Shown here: positions 1-7,382 of the stretch, in pieces
Layout: the number at the start of each line of letters is the position of its first letter
Numbering within the stretch: the first letter of the stretch is position 1
The notes under the pieces: generated by a model
The model's input: the letters and a program-made list of their open reading frames with translations, nothing else
Told to the model about the DNA's origin: nothing
Databases searched by the model: none
Made by a program: the position numbers and the translations under genes
Source of the DNA: a virus
IMG/VR virus record: IMGVR_UViG_3300035138_000080
Location: 1-37,752 of that record
DNA length: 37,752 nt
Direction: 5' to 3' (one strand)

Positions 1-127
1 AAACGACTTGGTAATATAGCAAAAGACTTAGCGAAAAAGAACGCCGAACGAGCCAGAGAACAAGCGAAAGAAGCAAAAAAATCCATAAGCGCTCAAGCCG
101 AGAATGCAATAAAAAAGACAGACGATA
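1..127. repeat. Terminal direct repeat, left copy
   Basis: These 127 bases are identical to the last 127 bases of the window. An exact overlap of this odd length at both ends is typical of a circular molecule left overlapping by a k-mer assembler. The spanin-like reading frame continues in phase across the join. The repeat is therefore more likely an assembly overlap of a circular or circularly permuted genome than a true terminal repeat. Confidence 0.9.
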
Positions 128-201
128 AAGCAATTAAGGATGCCTCAAATGAGTCTATCAATAGCAATCTTGCTGATTATCTCAACAAACGCAGAAAATA
201 G
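1..201 (+). CDS. Inner-membrane spanin-like (Rz-like) protein, 3' part
   Basis: Continuation, in frame 1, of the gene that begins at 37521; bases 1-127 are the duplicated overlap. This part encodes the charged helical region and ends with NLADYLNKRRK and a TAG stop at 199-201. A separate exported ORF begins within it in another frame, as in Rz/Rz1-type cassettes. Spanins join the inner and outer membranes in the last step of lysis. The protein has no cysteine or lipobox, as expected for the inner-membrane partner. Confidence 0.7.
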   Translation, partial: KRLGNIAKDLAKKNAERAREQAKEAKKSISAQAENAIKKTDDKAIKDASNESINSNLADYLNKRRK

Positions 202-679
202 CGAAACATTTTCTATCCCACCAGTTCCTCCTGGGTTACCAAAAGCAAAAACAGCGCCTGTTGATGGATTTTGGATTGACAGTGACGGCAATAAAGAAGA
301 GTCAGAAAATCCGTGTTCCATGTTCTGCTGCGATGGCTGTGATTGTAGTGTTTGGAAAAAATATGTTGATTGTGACCGCTATAAAGAAGAGCATGGTGTA
401 TTCCTTCCGCTAGAATTATCACAAGACGTGTTGATGAGGTTGGAGCTACTTGAGCGAACTCCAGAAATGTGCAAAGAGCGCCTTGTTTGGGCAAAGAAGC
501 GTTGTGATATTGATATCAACGCAGCGGTAGATGTTGCGCTCGCAGATGCTGGTTTAGAAAGAATAGAAACTGACACGAAGCAATCCGGATGGCCTACGTG
601 GCAAGTTGCTATAATTGCGGTCGGGGCATCTGTTGTTGGTGCATCAATCGGCGCTGCTGCGATCGCTATTTATAGGTGA
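149..679 (+). CDS. Exported protein nested in the spanin gene (possible spanin partner)
   Basis: About 176 residues, beginning out of frame inside the spanin-like gene and overlapping it by about 50 bases. ATG 149 is preferred over ATG 140 because AAGG lies nine bases before it. Residues 1-15 look like a signal peptide. A Pro-rich stretch and a Cys-dense block (CSMFCCDGCDC) follow, and the last 26 residues form a Gly/Ala-rich membrane segment. The nested position is that of an o-spanin, but there is no lipobox. A hydrophobic stretch at both ends resembles a one-protein spanin. It could also be an unrelated membrane protein of the lysis cassette. Confidence 0.55.
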   Translation: MSLSIAILLIISTNAENSETFSIPPVPPGLPKAKTAPVDGFWIDSDGNKEESENPCSMFCCDGCDCSVWKKYVDCDRYKEEHGVFLPLELSQDVLMRLELLERTPEMCKERLVWAKKRCDIDINAAVDVALADAGLERIETDTKQSGWPTWQVAIIAVGASVVGASIGAAAIAIYR

Positions 680-682
680 TGA

Positions 683-1411
683 ATGAATCACATTAGATTT
701 CCTCGCTGGTCAAAGCGTGTCGACAAAACAAAAATACACCCAGATTTGGTTTGTGTTATAGATAACGCTCTTGAGTACCTAGAAGAGATAGGGCACCCGT
801 TTAAAGTTTACAGCGGGCTTAGGACGTTCAAAGAACAGGATAGGTTGTTCTCGCAAGGGCGTAATTCTGCTGGGCACATAGTAACAAACGCCATGGGCGG
901 TCAGTCAATGCATAATTACGGTCTTGCTGTTGATTTGGCTCCGTACAATTTAATTACAGAAGACCCAAAGGATTTATGGTGGCCATCTCCTGAACAAAAG
1001 AAAAATAATCCATGGGATGCCCTGGGCGTAGCCATAGAGACTGCATCACGCATGTTTGGTGTTGATGGGCTTGAATTTGAATGGGGTGGCCACTGGAGGT
1101 TTAAAGACGTCCCTCATTGCCAGATCAGAACAACACTAAAAGAACTAGACGCGGGCCTGTTTCCATATTGCTCAAGATTAAGCTGGCTTATTGATGCACA
1201 TAAAGCATTCTTGTTTGACACAGCATGGATCAACAGACGCATTCAGAACATGCTTAACGCGACAGGGATAAGCGTTGGCGCTGTGGATGGTGTTGTGGGG
1301 CCAAGAACAATTAGAGGCATATTTGAGTTCAGGAGAAACCAAGGAATGGAAAGAGAAGATGACGTGGTCACAAAGAATCTTGTAGAAAAATTAGTTATTG
1401 CTTGTTATTAA
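683..1411 (+). CDS. M15-family peptidase endolysin with peptidoglycan-binding domain
   Basis: A 242-residue endolysin that should cut peptide links in peptidoglycan at the end of infection. Residues 40-150 carry the M15 (VanY/L-Ala-D-Glu peptidase) signature: YSGLRTFKEQ, the zinc motif SMHNYGLAVD (H77, D84), and WGGHW...VPHCQ (H145). The more common WGGDW is WGGHW here (H137). Residues 183-242 resemble a PG_binding_1 domain, with DGVVGPRTIRGIFEFR. There is no signal peptide, so it depends on a holin. AGGTGA lies just before ATG 683. It is the last rightward lysis gene before repeat array B. Confidence 0.9.
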   Translation: MNHIRFPRWSKRVDKTKIHPDLVCVIDNALEYLEEIGHPFKVYSGLRTFKEQDRLFSQGRNSAGHIVTNAMGGQSMHNYGLAVDLAPYNLITEDPKDLWWPSPEQKKNNPWDALGVAIETASRMFGVDGLEFEWGGHWRFKDVPHCQIRTTLKELDAGLFPYCSRLSWLIDAHKAFLFDTAWINRRIQNMLNATGISVGAVDGVVGPRTIRGIFEFRRNQGMEREDDVVTKNLVEKLVIACY

Positions 1412-1466
1412 TAGCACGTCAAGAACTAGACTCTGATCTCTTCATAAACATCGATCCAGGGCACGG

Positions 1467-1649
1467 TCAAAACTGTGACACTGACCCAGACCGCGACCCC
1501 GACCACGACCACGACCGCGACCACGGCCACGGCCTCGACCTCGACCACGACCACAACCACGAACCCGAACACGACCACGACAACGACAACGACCACGACC
1601 GCGACCCCGACCTAAGCCCTACCCAGCGCTCAAAAATAACTATGCTCAT
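1467..1649 (-). CDS. Ser/Trp/Arg/Gly-repeat ORF B3
   Basis: A 60-residue ORF beginning MSIVIFERWVGLRSG and ending SVSQF, where the hexamer run fades into ordinary sequence. It is the last member of the three-ORF chain and ends 55 bases from the converging endolysin stop. It lacks the YKK ending because no further core follows. Translation is unproven. Confidence 0.4.
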   Translation of the reverse strand: MSIVIFERWVGLRSGSRSWSLSLSWSCSGSWLWSWSRSRPWPWSRSWSWSGSRSGSVSQF

Positions 1650-1840
1650 TTTTTATGCCTCGACCAAGACCGCGACTGTGCCCCAGACCCAGACCTTAGC
1701 CCAGACCGAGACCACGGCCCTGACCACACCCACGCCCACGCCCCAGACCCCGACCCCGACCCAGACCACGACCTAGACCTACCCCACGACACCGACCGCG
1801 ACACAGTACCTCCCCAACGCTCAAAAATAACTATGCTCAT
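1646..1840 (-). CDS. Ser/Trp/Arg/Gly-repeat ORF B2
   Basis: A 64-residue ORF beginning MSIVIFERWGGTVSRS and ending SRHKK. The core here is the most divergent of the ten: the usual CTACCCAGCGCTC on the plus strand reads CTCCCCAACGCTC, changing WVG to WGG. It is joined by ATGA overlaps to B1 before it and B3 after it. No known domain was recognised. Ser-Arg and Ser-Trp alternation makes a basic, probably disordered chain. Confidence 0.4.
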   Translation of the reverse strand: MSIVIFERWGGTVSRSVSWGRSRSWSGSGSGSGAWAWVWSGPWSRSGLRSGSGAQSRSWSRHKK

Positions 1841-2073
1841 TTTTTATACCTCGACCACGACCGCGACCACGACCCCGCCACAGATCCCGACCACGACCCC
1901 GCCACAGATCCCGACCACGACCACGACCACGACCCAGATCCCGACCACGCCCACGACCACGCCCGCATCCCCGCCCCAGATCCCGACCACACCCACGAAC
2001 GCATCCACGACCCAGACCGCGACCACGGCCCCGACCTAAGCCCTACCCAACGCTCAAAAATAGCTGTGCTCAT
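1837..2073 (-). CDS. Ser/Trp/Arg/Gly-repeat ORF B1
   Basis: A 78-residue ORF starting in the core nearest RecT. It begins MSTAIFERWVGLRSG, runs through Ser alternating with Gly, Trp, Arg or Ala, and ends SRYKK. Its TGA overlaps the ATG of B2 as ATGA. It is the first ORF of the array downstream of RecT. Whether it is translated is unknown: the repeat keeps several frames open on both strands, so openness alone is weak evidence. The kept phase and stop/start coupling argue for it. Confidence 0.4.
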   Translation of the reverse strand: MSTAIFERWVGLRSGPWSRSGSWMRSWVWSGSGAGMRAWSWAWSGSGSWSWSWSGSVAGSWSGSVAGSWSRSWSRYKK

Positions 2074-2121
2074 TTGTTATACCTCGGCTTATCAAAAGAC
2101 ATCTTGTCCGCTACTGTCGAC

Positions 2122-2137
2122 GCTTTCATTTGAAAGC
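2122..2137. other. Small hairpin just after recT
   Basis: A 6-bp inverted repeat (GCTTTC, four-base loop, GAAAGC) lies immediately beyond the recT stop codon. There is no T run, so it is a weak terminator candidate. It may instead mark the boundary between recT and the first ORF of array B. Confidence 0.4.
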
Positions 2138-2138
2138 A

Positions 2139-3218
2139 TCAATCAAAACCAGGCTCACGCTCTATGTCAACAACAGCCTTCCGCTCACTATATGCTTTAG
2201 ACGCAATTGCTTTTTCCTCGCCTTTGAGTTTATTTATCTGGCCAGTCATCCTGTTTAGCTGCGCCCATGATGCAGACATTTCTATACCTGCTAAAGCAGC
2301 TTTTAGCCCTTCGCTCATTTTGGTTTCTTGTTGAGGGTAATCTTTTTCTTCGAACACCTCACCTGTTGTTATGTCATAGTCTTTATTATTTTTATTATTG
2401 CGTCTTTTTTCCATCAATTCTTTCGTCTTTGTTTGGCGTGATTCTTCAGGCTGTGGCTCATTTGTTATACTGCCATTTATTATTGAATCATTGTCATCGA
2501 AGTCGATGTCATACCCACCGCCTTGATTAGATATTCTTTCTACCTCGATCAGTTTTGCGTTTCTTCCAGTCCAATCAACTGGTAGGTCTTTCACAATTCT
2601 GACAAGAGGCAGTTTCCTGTTCATCCTTGACCCCCAATTTACCCATGCGGGGGAATTAGGGCTTTTGGATGCATTATGAGCCTGCTCTAGTTCATCTTTT
2701 GAACACCACTCCACAGAATGCAGTAAGGATGGCTGCATGGCAGGTGTCCCTTGCTTGTAAGCCGCCGCGTAAGCGCCGATTATCTCGCCTTTTTTGTCTA
2801 GCTTTTGTTTGTGCATTATAGATGGCGGTATTTTTTTGATTTCAAATTCATCGCCTTCTCTGACAACATCAAAAACAACATCATACCCAGCGCTTTGTGC
2901 TGCGCGTTGCCAGCACCTATATCCAGGGCTAAGAGTGCACTGGTTGCCATATTTAATAAGCCACCCTTCGCCAAGGCCTGCGGTTAAATCTATGCCAAGC
3001 ATTGCCGCTTGCATGACTGACCTTGCTATTGATACCGGGTCACATTGGGCAGAGTCGCGCATTTCTGCGACCGCAATCATTCCCGATAAAATCAATCGTT
3101 CAGCCCTTGGCTCGCTAGACAACACCTGTGCTATCTGTTTTTTTCTTTTTTCCAGAATTGCGTGAACGACAGTTTGTGTGTGTTGTAGTGCTATTTTTGT
3201 TTGTGGTTGTTGTGACAT
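2139..3218 (-). CDS. recT: RecT-family single-strand annealing protein
   Basis: About 359 residues. The N-terminal two thirds match the RecT family: a basic N-terminal helix, LILSGMIAVAEM, SVMQAAMLGIDLT, LIKYGNQCTLSPGYRCW, and the VEWCSKDEL and WVNWGSRMNRKLPLVRI segments. RecT proteins coat single-stranded DNA and anneal it to complementary strands. The C-terminal third is charged and low in complexity. ATG 3218 is chosen over ATG 3227 because AAGGA is well spaced before it. It works with the exonuclease encoded just upstream (3570-4526), giving a Red-like recombination pair in the leftward early operon. Confidence 0.93.
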   Translation of the reverse strand: MSQQPQTKIALQHTQTVVHAILEKRKKQIAQVLSSEPRAERLILSGMIAVAEMRDSAQCDPVSIARSVMQAAMLGIDLTAGLGEGWLIKYGNQCTLSPGYRCWQRAAQSAGYDVVFDVVREGDEFEIKKIPPSIMHKQKLDKKGEIIGAYAAAYKQGTPAMQPSLLHSVEWCSKDELEQAHNASKSPNSPAWVNWGSRMNRKLPLVRIVKDLPVDWTGRNAKLIEVERISNQGGGYDIDFDDNDSIINGSITNEPQPEESRQTKTKELMEKRRNNKNNKDYDITTGEVFEEKDYPQQETKMSEGLKAALAGIEMSASWAQLNRMTGQINKLKGEEKAIASKAYSERKAVVDIEREPGFD

Positions 3219-3565
3219 AAAAAACATCCTTTTGTTTGTTGTTCTATTTTTTGTTTGCTGTTTTTGAATCTAGGCGGATCCCAGTCGCAAGTGTTTTCAG
3301 CGTTAAAACTTTCACCAAGAATTGATTTGCACTTTTCTTGGTGCATGCAATTTGCGCATCTATAAAGTTTTTTTGTTCTTTCTGTGTTTTCGCGGATAAT
3401 TTGTTTTTCGCTCAACAGCTCAACAGATTCAGGCATTTCGTCAAGAAAAGATATGTCTGCGTTTTCCTCTGCCATATGCTCTCGCCATAAAGAGACTGCG
3501 CTTTTAAATGTTTGCGTTTCAATGATGTCGAAATCCCCGTCGAACATTACTCTAAATACTCGCAT
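3191..3565 (-). CDS. Unknown Cys-containing protein between exonuclease and RecT
   Basis: A 124-residue protein, four bases after the exonuclease stop and overlapping the recT start, so it is translated as part of the same operon. The N-terminal half is acidic with RVMFDGDFDIIETQTFKSA. The C-terminal half carries CANCMHQEKCKSI, a later CDWD and CFLCHNN, which could bind a metal. No family was recognised. Its position suggests an accessory role in recombination, which is inference only. Confidence 0.75.
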   Translation of the reverse strand: MRVFRVMFDGDFDIIETQTFKSAVSLWREHMAEENADISFLDEMPESVELLSEKQIIRENTERTKKLYRCANCMHQEKCKSILGESFNAENTCDWDPPRFKNSKQKIEQQTKGCFLCHNNHKQK

Positions 3566-3569
3566 TGTT

Positions 3570-4526
3570 TTAACCCTTCACGGTAACACGAAGCACGCGA
3601 GGGCCAGGGACTACTCTTGTATGTTTTCTTATCAAATCTTCAGGTGGCTTCATTTCGTTAACGATGCTTTTCCAGTCTGTTTTTGTTGAGTCTTTGTTAT
3701 TCTTCCAAGTTATTTTCCACCCATTACCTATGGACCCCTCGTGATCTCCGAGCAGTTCACGAATACGTGTTTTGGCTATTTCTTCTCTTTCTTCAGCATC
3801 TTTTCTTGCTGCGCTATATGCTTCTTTTTCTCGTGCAAGTTGTTCTAGTTCATCCGAAGGTTCAATGAACTTTCCAAGTGACCTTGGGTGCATCAATAAA
3901 ATGTGAGCTGAATCTCTAGATGCGGTTGCGGGTGGCGGTTTGTCTGCAACCACGTAGTCGCGATGCCATCTTGCTAAATCTTCTATGATAGTGCTTGAAA
4001 ACTCTTCATCACGATTGACGTAATAAATACGGAACTCGAAGTTAAAGCCACCGATCAATACAGGCACAATGCACCGTATTGCTTTTGGGTGGTGAATTAA
4101 ATGCCAATGGCTTTGGACTAAAGCGCCTGTTGGTATATCATCCGTCCCCTCTTCGCCCCAATTTTTAGATGCCGTCCCAGATACTGTTTTAGCTTCACCT
4201 GCGTATTCTTTCCTGTCTGTAACAACCCTGTCGTCCGAATATATAGCATCCGCGCTGTCTGCTGCCCATTCTAGGGATGGGTGTTTTACGAACGGGGCTT
4301 TGTGTCTTGTCAACCCAAGGACATCGCATGGGTAGTCAAGCACAAGATCTTCAAGCATATCCCCTCTTTTCATTGCCTTTGTTTTTTCATGTTTTGGCAG
4401 CCGACCGGTTATCTGCATCCATGCATCTAGTGGTGTCATTTTTTCATGTTCGCCAAAAGCAGCGGCGGCCACGCTTGAAGTGATATATCCTAAACGCTGA
4501 GAGATTTGATCATCTGTGAGGGCCAT
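3570..4526 (-). CDS. YqaJ-like phage recombination exonuclease
   Basis: A 318-residue nuclease of the PD-(D/E)XK fold, of the lambda-exonuclease/YqaJ group. Visible motifs are GYITSSVAAAAFGE near the N-terminus, KRGDMLED at 53-60, a SADA aspartate at 93, GEAK (E111, K113) as the catalytic core, and a later glutamine helix (LVQSHWHL). Such enzymes digest one strand of duplex DNA from the end and hand the other strand to the annealing protein, here RecT. A C-terminal helical extension follows residue 215. AAGGA lies ten bases before ATG 4526, and a strong hairpin with a T run lies just upstream. Confidence 0.92.
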   Translation of the reverse strand: MALTDDQISQRLGYITSSVAAAAFGEHEKMTPLDAWMQITGRLPKHEKTKAMKRGDMLEDLVLDYPCDVLGLTRHKAPFVKHPSLEWAADSADAIYSDDRVVTDRKEYAGEAKTVSGTASKNWGEEGTDDIPTGALVQSHWHLIHHPKAIRCIVPVLIGGFNFEFRIYYVNRDEEFSSTIIEDLARWHRDYVVADKPPPATASRDSAHILLMHPRSLGKFIEPSDELEQLAREKEAYSAARKDAEEREEIAKTRIRELLGDHEGSIGNGWKITWKNNKDSTKTDWKSIVNEMKPPEDLIRKHTRVVPGPRVLRVTVKG

Positions 4527-4555
4527 TTTTTATCAATCCTTTTCCTTTTTGTTTT

Positions 4556-4628
4556 AAAAAACCAGCGCCCGTCTTGCCGGCAACGTCATTGCACGAAACG
4601 GGCGCTGGCCAAGCCGCACCATTGCGAC
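4556..4628 (-). terminator. Hairpin terminator with conserved leader before the exonuclease gene
   Basis: Leftward, a short hairpin motif (GTCG...CGGC, 4628-4613) and TTGG are followed by an 11-bp perfect stem (CCAGCGCCCGT at 4608-4598 with its complement at 4572-4562), then TTTTTT and the exonuclease gene. The stem plus T run has the form of an intrinsic terminator. A second, related element sits at 6578-6649. Its position before the exonuclease and RecT genes suggests attenuation or antitermination control. Confidence 0.7.
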
Positions 4629-4671
4629 TTACTTGGTAAATCTATTTCTTGTATGCTTATAACCATCCTAT

Positions 4672-4851
4672 CTACACCGACCACGACCACGCCCGCAGCC
4701 CCGACCCATACCTATGCCACGACCTTGGCCCAGATCGAGACCACGGCCCTGACCGCTCCCAAGCCCACGACCCAGCCCACGACCACGACCAAGCCCACGA
4801 CCCAGCCCACGACCTAGGCCCTACCCAGCGCTCAAAAATAGCTATGCTCAT
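4672..4851 (-). CDS. Ser/Trp/Arg/Gly-repeat ORF A7 (last of chain)
   Basis: A 59-residue ORF beginning MSIAIFERWVGPRSWAG and ending AWSWSV at a TAG just outside the array. It is the seventh ORF of the coupled chain, followed by the hairpin element ahead of the exonuclease gene. Translation is unproven. Confidence 0.4.
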   Translation of the reverse strand: MSIAIFERWVGPRSWAGSWAWSWSWAGSWAWERSGPWSRSGPRSWHRYGSGLRAWSWSV

Positions 4852-5114
4852 TCTCCAGACCACGCCCACGAATGATTCCACGCCCCCGACCGCGACCACG
4901 CCCGCGGAACAAGCCCTGAGCTAGACGACGACCACGCCCACGTCAACGACCACGCCCACGCCAACGACCACGGCTCCGACCACGGCCAAGATACAGACCA
5001 CGGCCCCGACCTAGACCACGCCCGCGCCCCAGACACAGACTGCGACAACGGCCCCAGGAACGCCCACGGACCCGGCCACGCACCTACCCAGCGCTCAAAA
5101 ATAACTATGCTCAT
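4848..5114 (-). CDS. Ser/Trp/Arg/Gly-repeat ORF A6 (divergent)
   Basis: An 88-residue ORF beginning MSIVIFERWVGAWPGPW. The alternation is partly lost, with FLGPLSQSVSGAR and an SSSSSG run, and it ends WSGE rather than YKK. Even so, the frame is kept and the TGA still overlaps the next ATG. The degenerate spacer and altered core edge suggest an older copy. Confidence 0.35.
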   Translation of the reverse strand: MSIVIFERWVGAWPGPWAFLGPLSQSVSGARAWSRSGPWSVSWPWSEPWSLAWAWSLTWAWSSSSSGLVPRAWSRSGAWNHSWAWSGE

Positions 5115-5259
5115 TTTTTGTACCCCAACCGCGAACACGGCCACGGCCCCGACCACGACCCCGACCACGACCACGTCCCCGACCGCGACCACGACCGCGA
5201 CCACGCCCCAGACCACGACCCCGACCTAAGCCCTACCCAGCGCTCAAAAATAACTATGC

Positions 5260-5263
<4 letters not shown>
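5111..5263 (-). CDS. Ser/Trp/Arg/Gly-repeat ORF A5
   Basis: A 50-residue ORF beginning MSIVIFERWVGLRSGSW and ending SRLGYKK, with ATGA overlaps at both ends. Its spacer is one of the shorter ones, and the reading frame is kept as in the others. Confidence 0.4.
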
Positions 5264-5516
<253 letters not shown>

Positions 5517-5520
<4 letters not shown>

Positions 5521-5759
5521 TTTTTGTACCCCAACCGCGACTGCGACCGCGGCCCCGACCCCGACCACGACCACGACCCCAACCACGACCCCAACCGCGA
5601 CCCCGACCACGACCACGCCCTCGACCCCGACCTCGACCCCGACCTCGACCACGTCCCCGACCGCGACCACGACCGCGACCACGCCCCAGACCACGACCAC
5701 GGCCGCGACCACGGCCACGGCCTAGGCCCTACCCAGCGCTCAAAAATAACTATGCTCAT
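5517..5759 (-). CDS. Ser/Trp/Arg/Gly-repeat ORF A3
   Basis: An 80-residue ORF beginning MSIVIFERWVGPRPWPW and ending SRLGYKK, with ATGA overlaps at both ends. The opposite strand is also open here, as a Thr/Pro-rich reading starting at the core ATG and as an Asp/His/Pro reading, so the coding strand cannot be settled by eye. Confidence 0.4.
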
Positions 5760-5956
5760 TTTTTGTACCTCGACCACGAACACGGCCACGGCCTCAACCT
5801 CGAACACGACCGCGGCTGCGACCTCGACTGCGACCTCAACCACGACACCGACCGCGACCCCGACCCCGACCACGACCACGGCCACGACCCCGACCTCGAA
5901 CACGACCACGACCTCGACCTAGGCCCTACCCAGCGCTCAAAAATAGCTATACTCAT
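5756..5956 (-). CDS. Ser/Trp/Arg/Gly-repeat ORF A2
   Basis: A 66-residue ORF: MSIAIFERWVGPRS, then Ser alternating with Arg, Trp, Gly, Gln or Pro, ending SRYKK. It has ATGA overlaps at both ends. The head and tail peptides come from the conserved core and the middle from the hexamer run, so length variation of the run changes only the repeat domain. Confidence 0.4.
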   Translation of the reverse strand: MSIAIFERWVGPRSRSWSCSRSGSWPWSWSGSGSRSVSWLRSQSRSQPRSCSRLRPWPCSWSRYKK

Positions 5957-6033
5957 TTTTTATACCCCGACCCCGACCTCGAACACGACCCCGACCTAAG
6001 CCCTACACGGCGCTCAAAAATAGCTATGCTCAT
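5953..6033 (-). CDS. Ser/Trp/Arg/Gly-repeat ORF A1 (first of chain)
   Basis: A 26-residue ORF starting in the outermost core. It begins MSIAIFERRVGLRSG, has a very short repeat tract and ends SGYKK. Its TGA overlaps the ATG of A2 (ATGA). It may act as the entry point for translation of the chain; no strong Shine-Dalgarno sequence precedes it, which weakens the coding case. Confidence 0.35.
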   Translation of the reverse strand: MSIAIFERRVGLRSGSCSRSGSGYKK

Positions 6034-6115
6034 TCTTCGTTCTCCGACACTCTCTCACACCACAACCAGCAATCTAAATAATGCGGCTATTTTTGTTAAA
6101 AGATATCGGTATAAA

Positions 6116-6161
6116 CATGACATAGGCTTCGCCTGAACACTTAACCGAAACCTATGTCATG
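6116..6161. terminator. 11-bp inverted repeat after the 6183-6443 gene
   Basis: CATGACATAGG at 6116-6126 pairs perfectly with 6151-6161 around a 24-base loop that holds a smaller GGC/GCC hairpin. Read leftward it follows the small gene at 6183-6443 and leads into TTTATA, before array A. It could be a weak terminator or a processing structure. Confidence 0.45.
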
Positions 6162-6182
6162 GTATGGGTGCAATCAGACGAA

Positions 6183-6443
6183 TTATAGTGTCTTATGTTT
6201 CCATGGACTGGCATCAATAAGAGCGCGGCGACCTACACAAACAAGGCCCTTCGGGAAAGGTTCAACGCTCTGCATTTTACCAGTTTTCAGCGCTTCAGAA
6301 AATTGGCCTGTGTCTGCAACCCACGAAACGTTTTCAAGCACTATTTCTAGATCATCAATACTGACAAGTTTTCCAACATAATACATTGTTACCGTACGGA
6401 TAAAATACCGTTCGCCAGGAACCCAAAAAGTTTCATTTTTCAT
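6183..6443 (-). CDS. Small conserved phage protein of unknown function
   Basis: About 86 residues. The pattern ERYFIRTVTMYYVGKLVSIDD, followed by VSWVADTGQF, resembles a small hypothetical protein family I associate with other phage genomes; its function is not known to me. It is probably a compact beta-rich fold. ATG 6443 (AGGAAA upstream) is preferred, and ATG 6464 would add seven charged residues. It lies in the leftward early operon between multi-hairpin regions, upstream of array A. Confidence 0.75.
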   Translation of the reverse strand: MKNETFWVPGERYFIRTVTMYYVGKLVSIDDLEIVLENVSWVADTGQFSEALKTGKMQSVEPFPKGLVCVGRRALIDASPWKHKTL

Positions 6444-6497
6444 TTTCCTTTTTTCTTTTTCCATTTTCCTTTTTCCTTTTTTAATAGGTTAAAAATT

Positions 6498-6528
6498 GGC
6501 AATGGGCCGTTTTTTTCGACCCATTGCC
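6498..6528 (-). terminator. Hairpin with T run before the 6183-6443 gene
   Basis: GGCAATGGG (6498-6506) pairs with CCCATTGCC (6520-6528). Leftward, the stem is followed by AATTTTTAA, like an intrinsic terminator. A second small stem (GCGCAC at 6533-6538 with GTGCGC at 6555-6560) lies next to it. Confidence 0.55.
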
Positions 6529-6573
6529 GTTCGCGCACGTCACACAGGAAAGAAGTGCGCTATCTATCGATTT

Positions 6574-6649
6574 AAAAGGTGACGCCAAATCAATCTCATA
6601 TCGATCTCTTATTTAATGTTTTGGCGCCACCAAGCCGCACTATTACGGC
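6574..6649 (-). terminator. Second copy of the leader-plus-terminator element
   Basis: Leftward this element reads GCCGTAATAGTGCGGC (a small stem), TTGG, then a long stem (6631-6620 with 6589-6578, one mismatch) ending in TTTT. The first 20 bases match the element at 4610-4628, with changes that keep the small stem pairable. It overlaps the stop codon of the 6643-6855 gene and precedes the 6183-6443 gene. Confidence 0.6.
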
Positions 6650-6855
6650 ATTTTGTTTCTTATTAACCCGTCTCTTACTGCGTTATATTTCGCTGCAATT
6701 TTACGCAATTTTTCAACAATATCCCTATTGTTACATTTTATTTCTGCCAAGTTTAAAACGGATGCGATTAAGTCATCACGAGATTTTTCCAGCTCTCGGC
6801 AAAAAGAATTAACATCGTTAATATGGTCGTCGCTATGTAGAGGGTATCCGCTCAT
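6643..6855 (-). CDS. Small helical protein of unknown function
   Basis: A 70-residue, mostly helical, charged protein (MSGYPLHSDDHINDVNSFCR...). Its ATG overlaps the TGA of the gene upstream as ATGA, so the two are probably translated together. No family was recognised. Confidence 0.65.
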   Translation of the reverse strand: MSGYPLHSDDHINDVNSFCRELEKSRDDLIASVLNLAEIKCNNRDIVEKLRKIAAKYNAVRDGLIRNKMP

Positions 6856-7265
6856 TGTTTTTGACCTTCAACACATACGGTCGCAACCAAGTCCTCGAAC
6901 GATGACCCAGCACAAGATACCGCTTCCTTTAATTCTTCGATCGTGTGGCAGTCTGCCATTGCCGCGACAGTATTATCCATTATCTCTTTGATAATTTTTT
7001 TAGCGGTGGTGACCGCATCGTAATTATCATTGCGCCCTATAGCCACACCAAGTCGTCGTTTGAATGACTCCATGTTTTTTGCTATAGTCTCTAGCTTGTT
7101 CTTGTTGTCTCTTATTGCAGACATTGTTCTTGATTCTGCTTTTTCTCTCTCGATACGGGATAGGTGAGATGTTTTTTCAGCCCTCCTACGGATATCTTCC
7201 GGAGAAATAGAGAATGTGCCTCTAAGGATATCCGTTGCGGCAGAAAAATTTGATTTTGCGTTCAT
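6852..7265 (-). CDS. First gene of the leftward early operon, unknown function
   Basis: A 137-residue charged, helical protein with no recognised domain. A strong AGGAG lies nine bases before ATG 7265. It is the first gene leftward from the XRE-controlled divergent region, the place of an immediate-early gene in lambda-like phages. Two long helices around residues 30-75 and 85-125 are likely. Confidence 0.7.
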   Translation of the reverse strand: MNAKSNFSAATDILRGTFSISPEDIRRRAEKTSHLSRIEREKAESRTMSAIRDNKNKLETIAKNMESFKRRLGVAIGRNDNYDAVTTAKKIIKEIMDNTVAAMADCHTIEELKEAVSCAGSSFEDLVATVCVEGQKQ

Positions 7266-7382
7266 GTGTTTCTCCTGTGTTTTGCTGCATATTATGATGA
7301 TGCATTATTTTGTATCTTTGTGCAATAAAAAAATGTAGGTTAAATCTTTTTTTGTAAAAAAGTACATCTTTGTGCGTCATTA
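7266..7382. promoter_or_regulatory. Divergent early control region with repeated operator half-sites
   Basis: This AT-rich region lies between the leftward operon and the XRE gene. ATCTTTGTGC occurs twice (7314-7323 and 7366-7375). The second lies in AAAGTAC-ATCTT-TGTGCGT (7359-7377), which is found again with three changes in 22 bases at 13665-13686. A TGCAT/ATGCA pair lies at 7286-7304. These are likely sites for the adjacent XRE protein. Exact promoter boxes could not be fixed. Confidence 0.6.

Larger units (their letters stand above)
1454..2084 (-). repeat. Degenerate hexamer array B with three core modules
   Basis: Three copies of a conserved core (about 1611-1657, 1807-1850, 2035-2080) separate runs of a degenerate hexamer. 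Written leftward the hexamer is TCG-NGG, where N can be any base. The core reads leftward from the ATG as ATGAGCATAGTTATTTTTGA and continues to the CTTAGG end. All spacers stay in hexamer phase despite many substitutions. The array lies between the converging endolysin and RecT genes and is the same kind of element as array A. It is much richer in G+C than its surroundings. Confidence 0.95.

Noticed and set aside
1-127. True terminal redundancy such as T7-type ends
   Set aside because: The exact 127-base overlap and the lysis gene crossing it are better explained by assembly of a circular molecule.
2267-3165. Plus-strand ORFs across recT
   Set aside because: They are shadows of the well-supported recT frame on the other strand.
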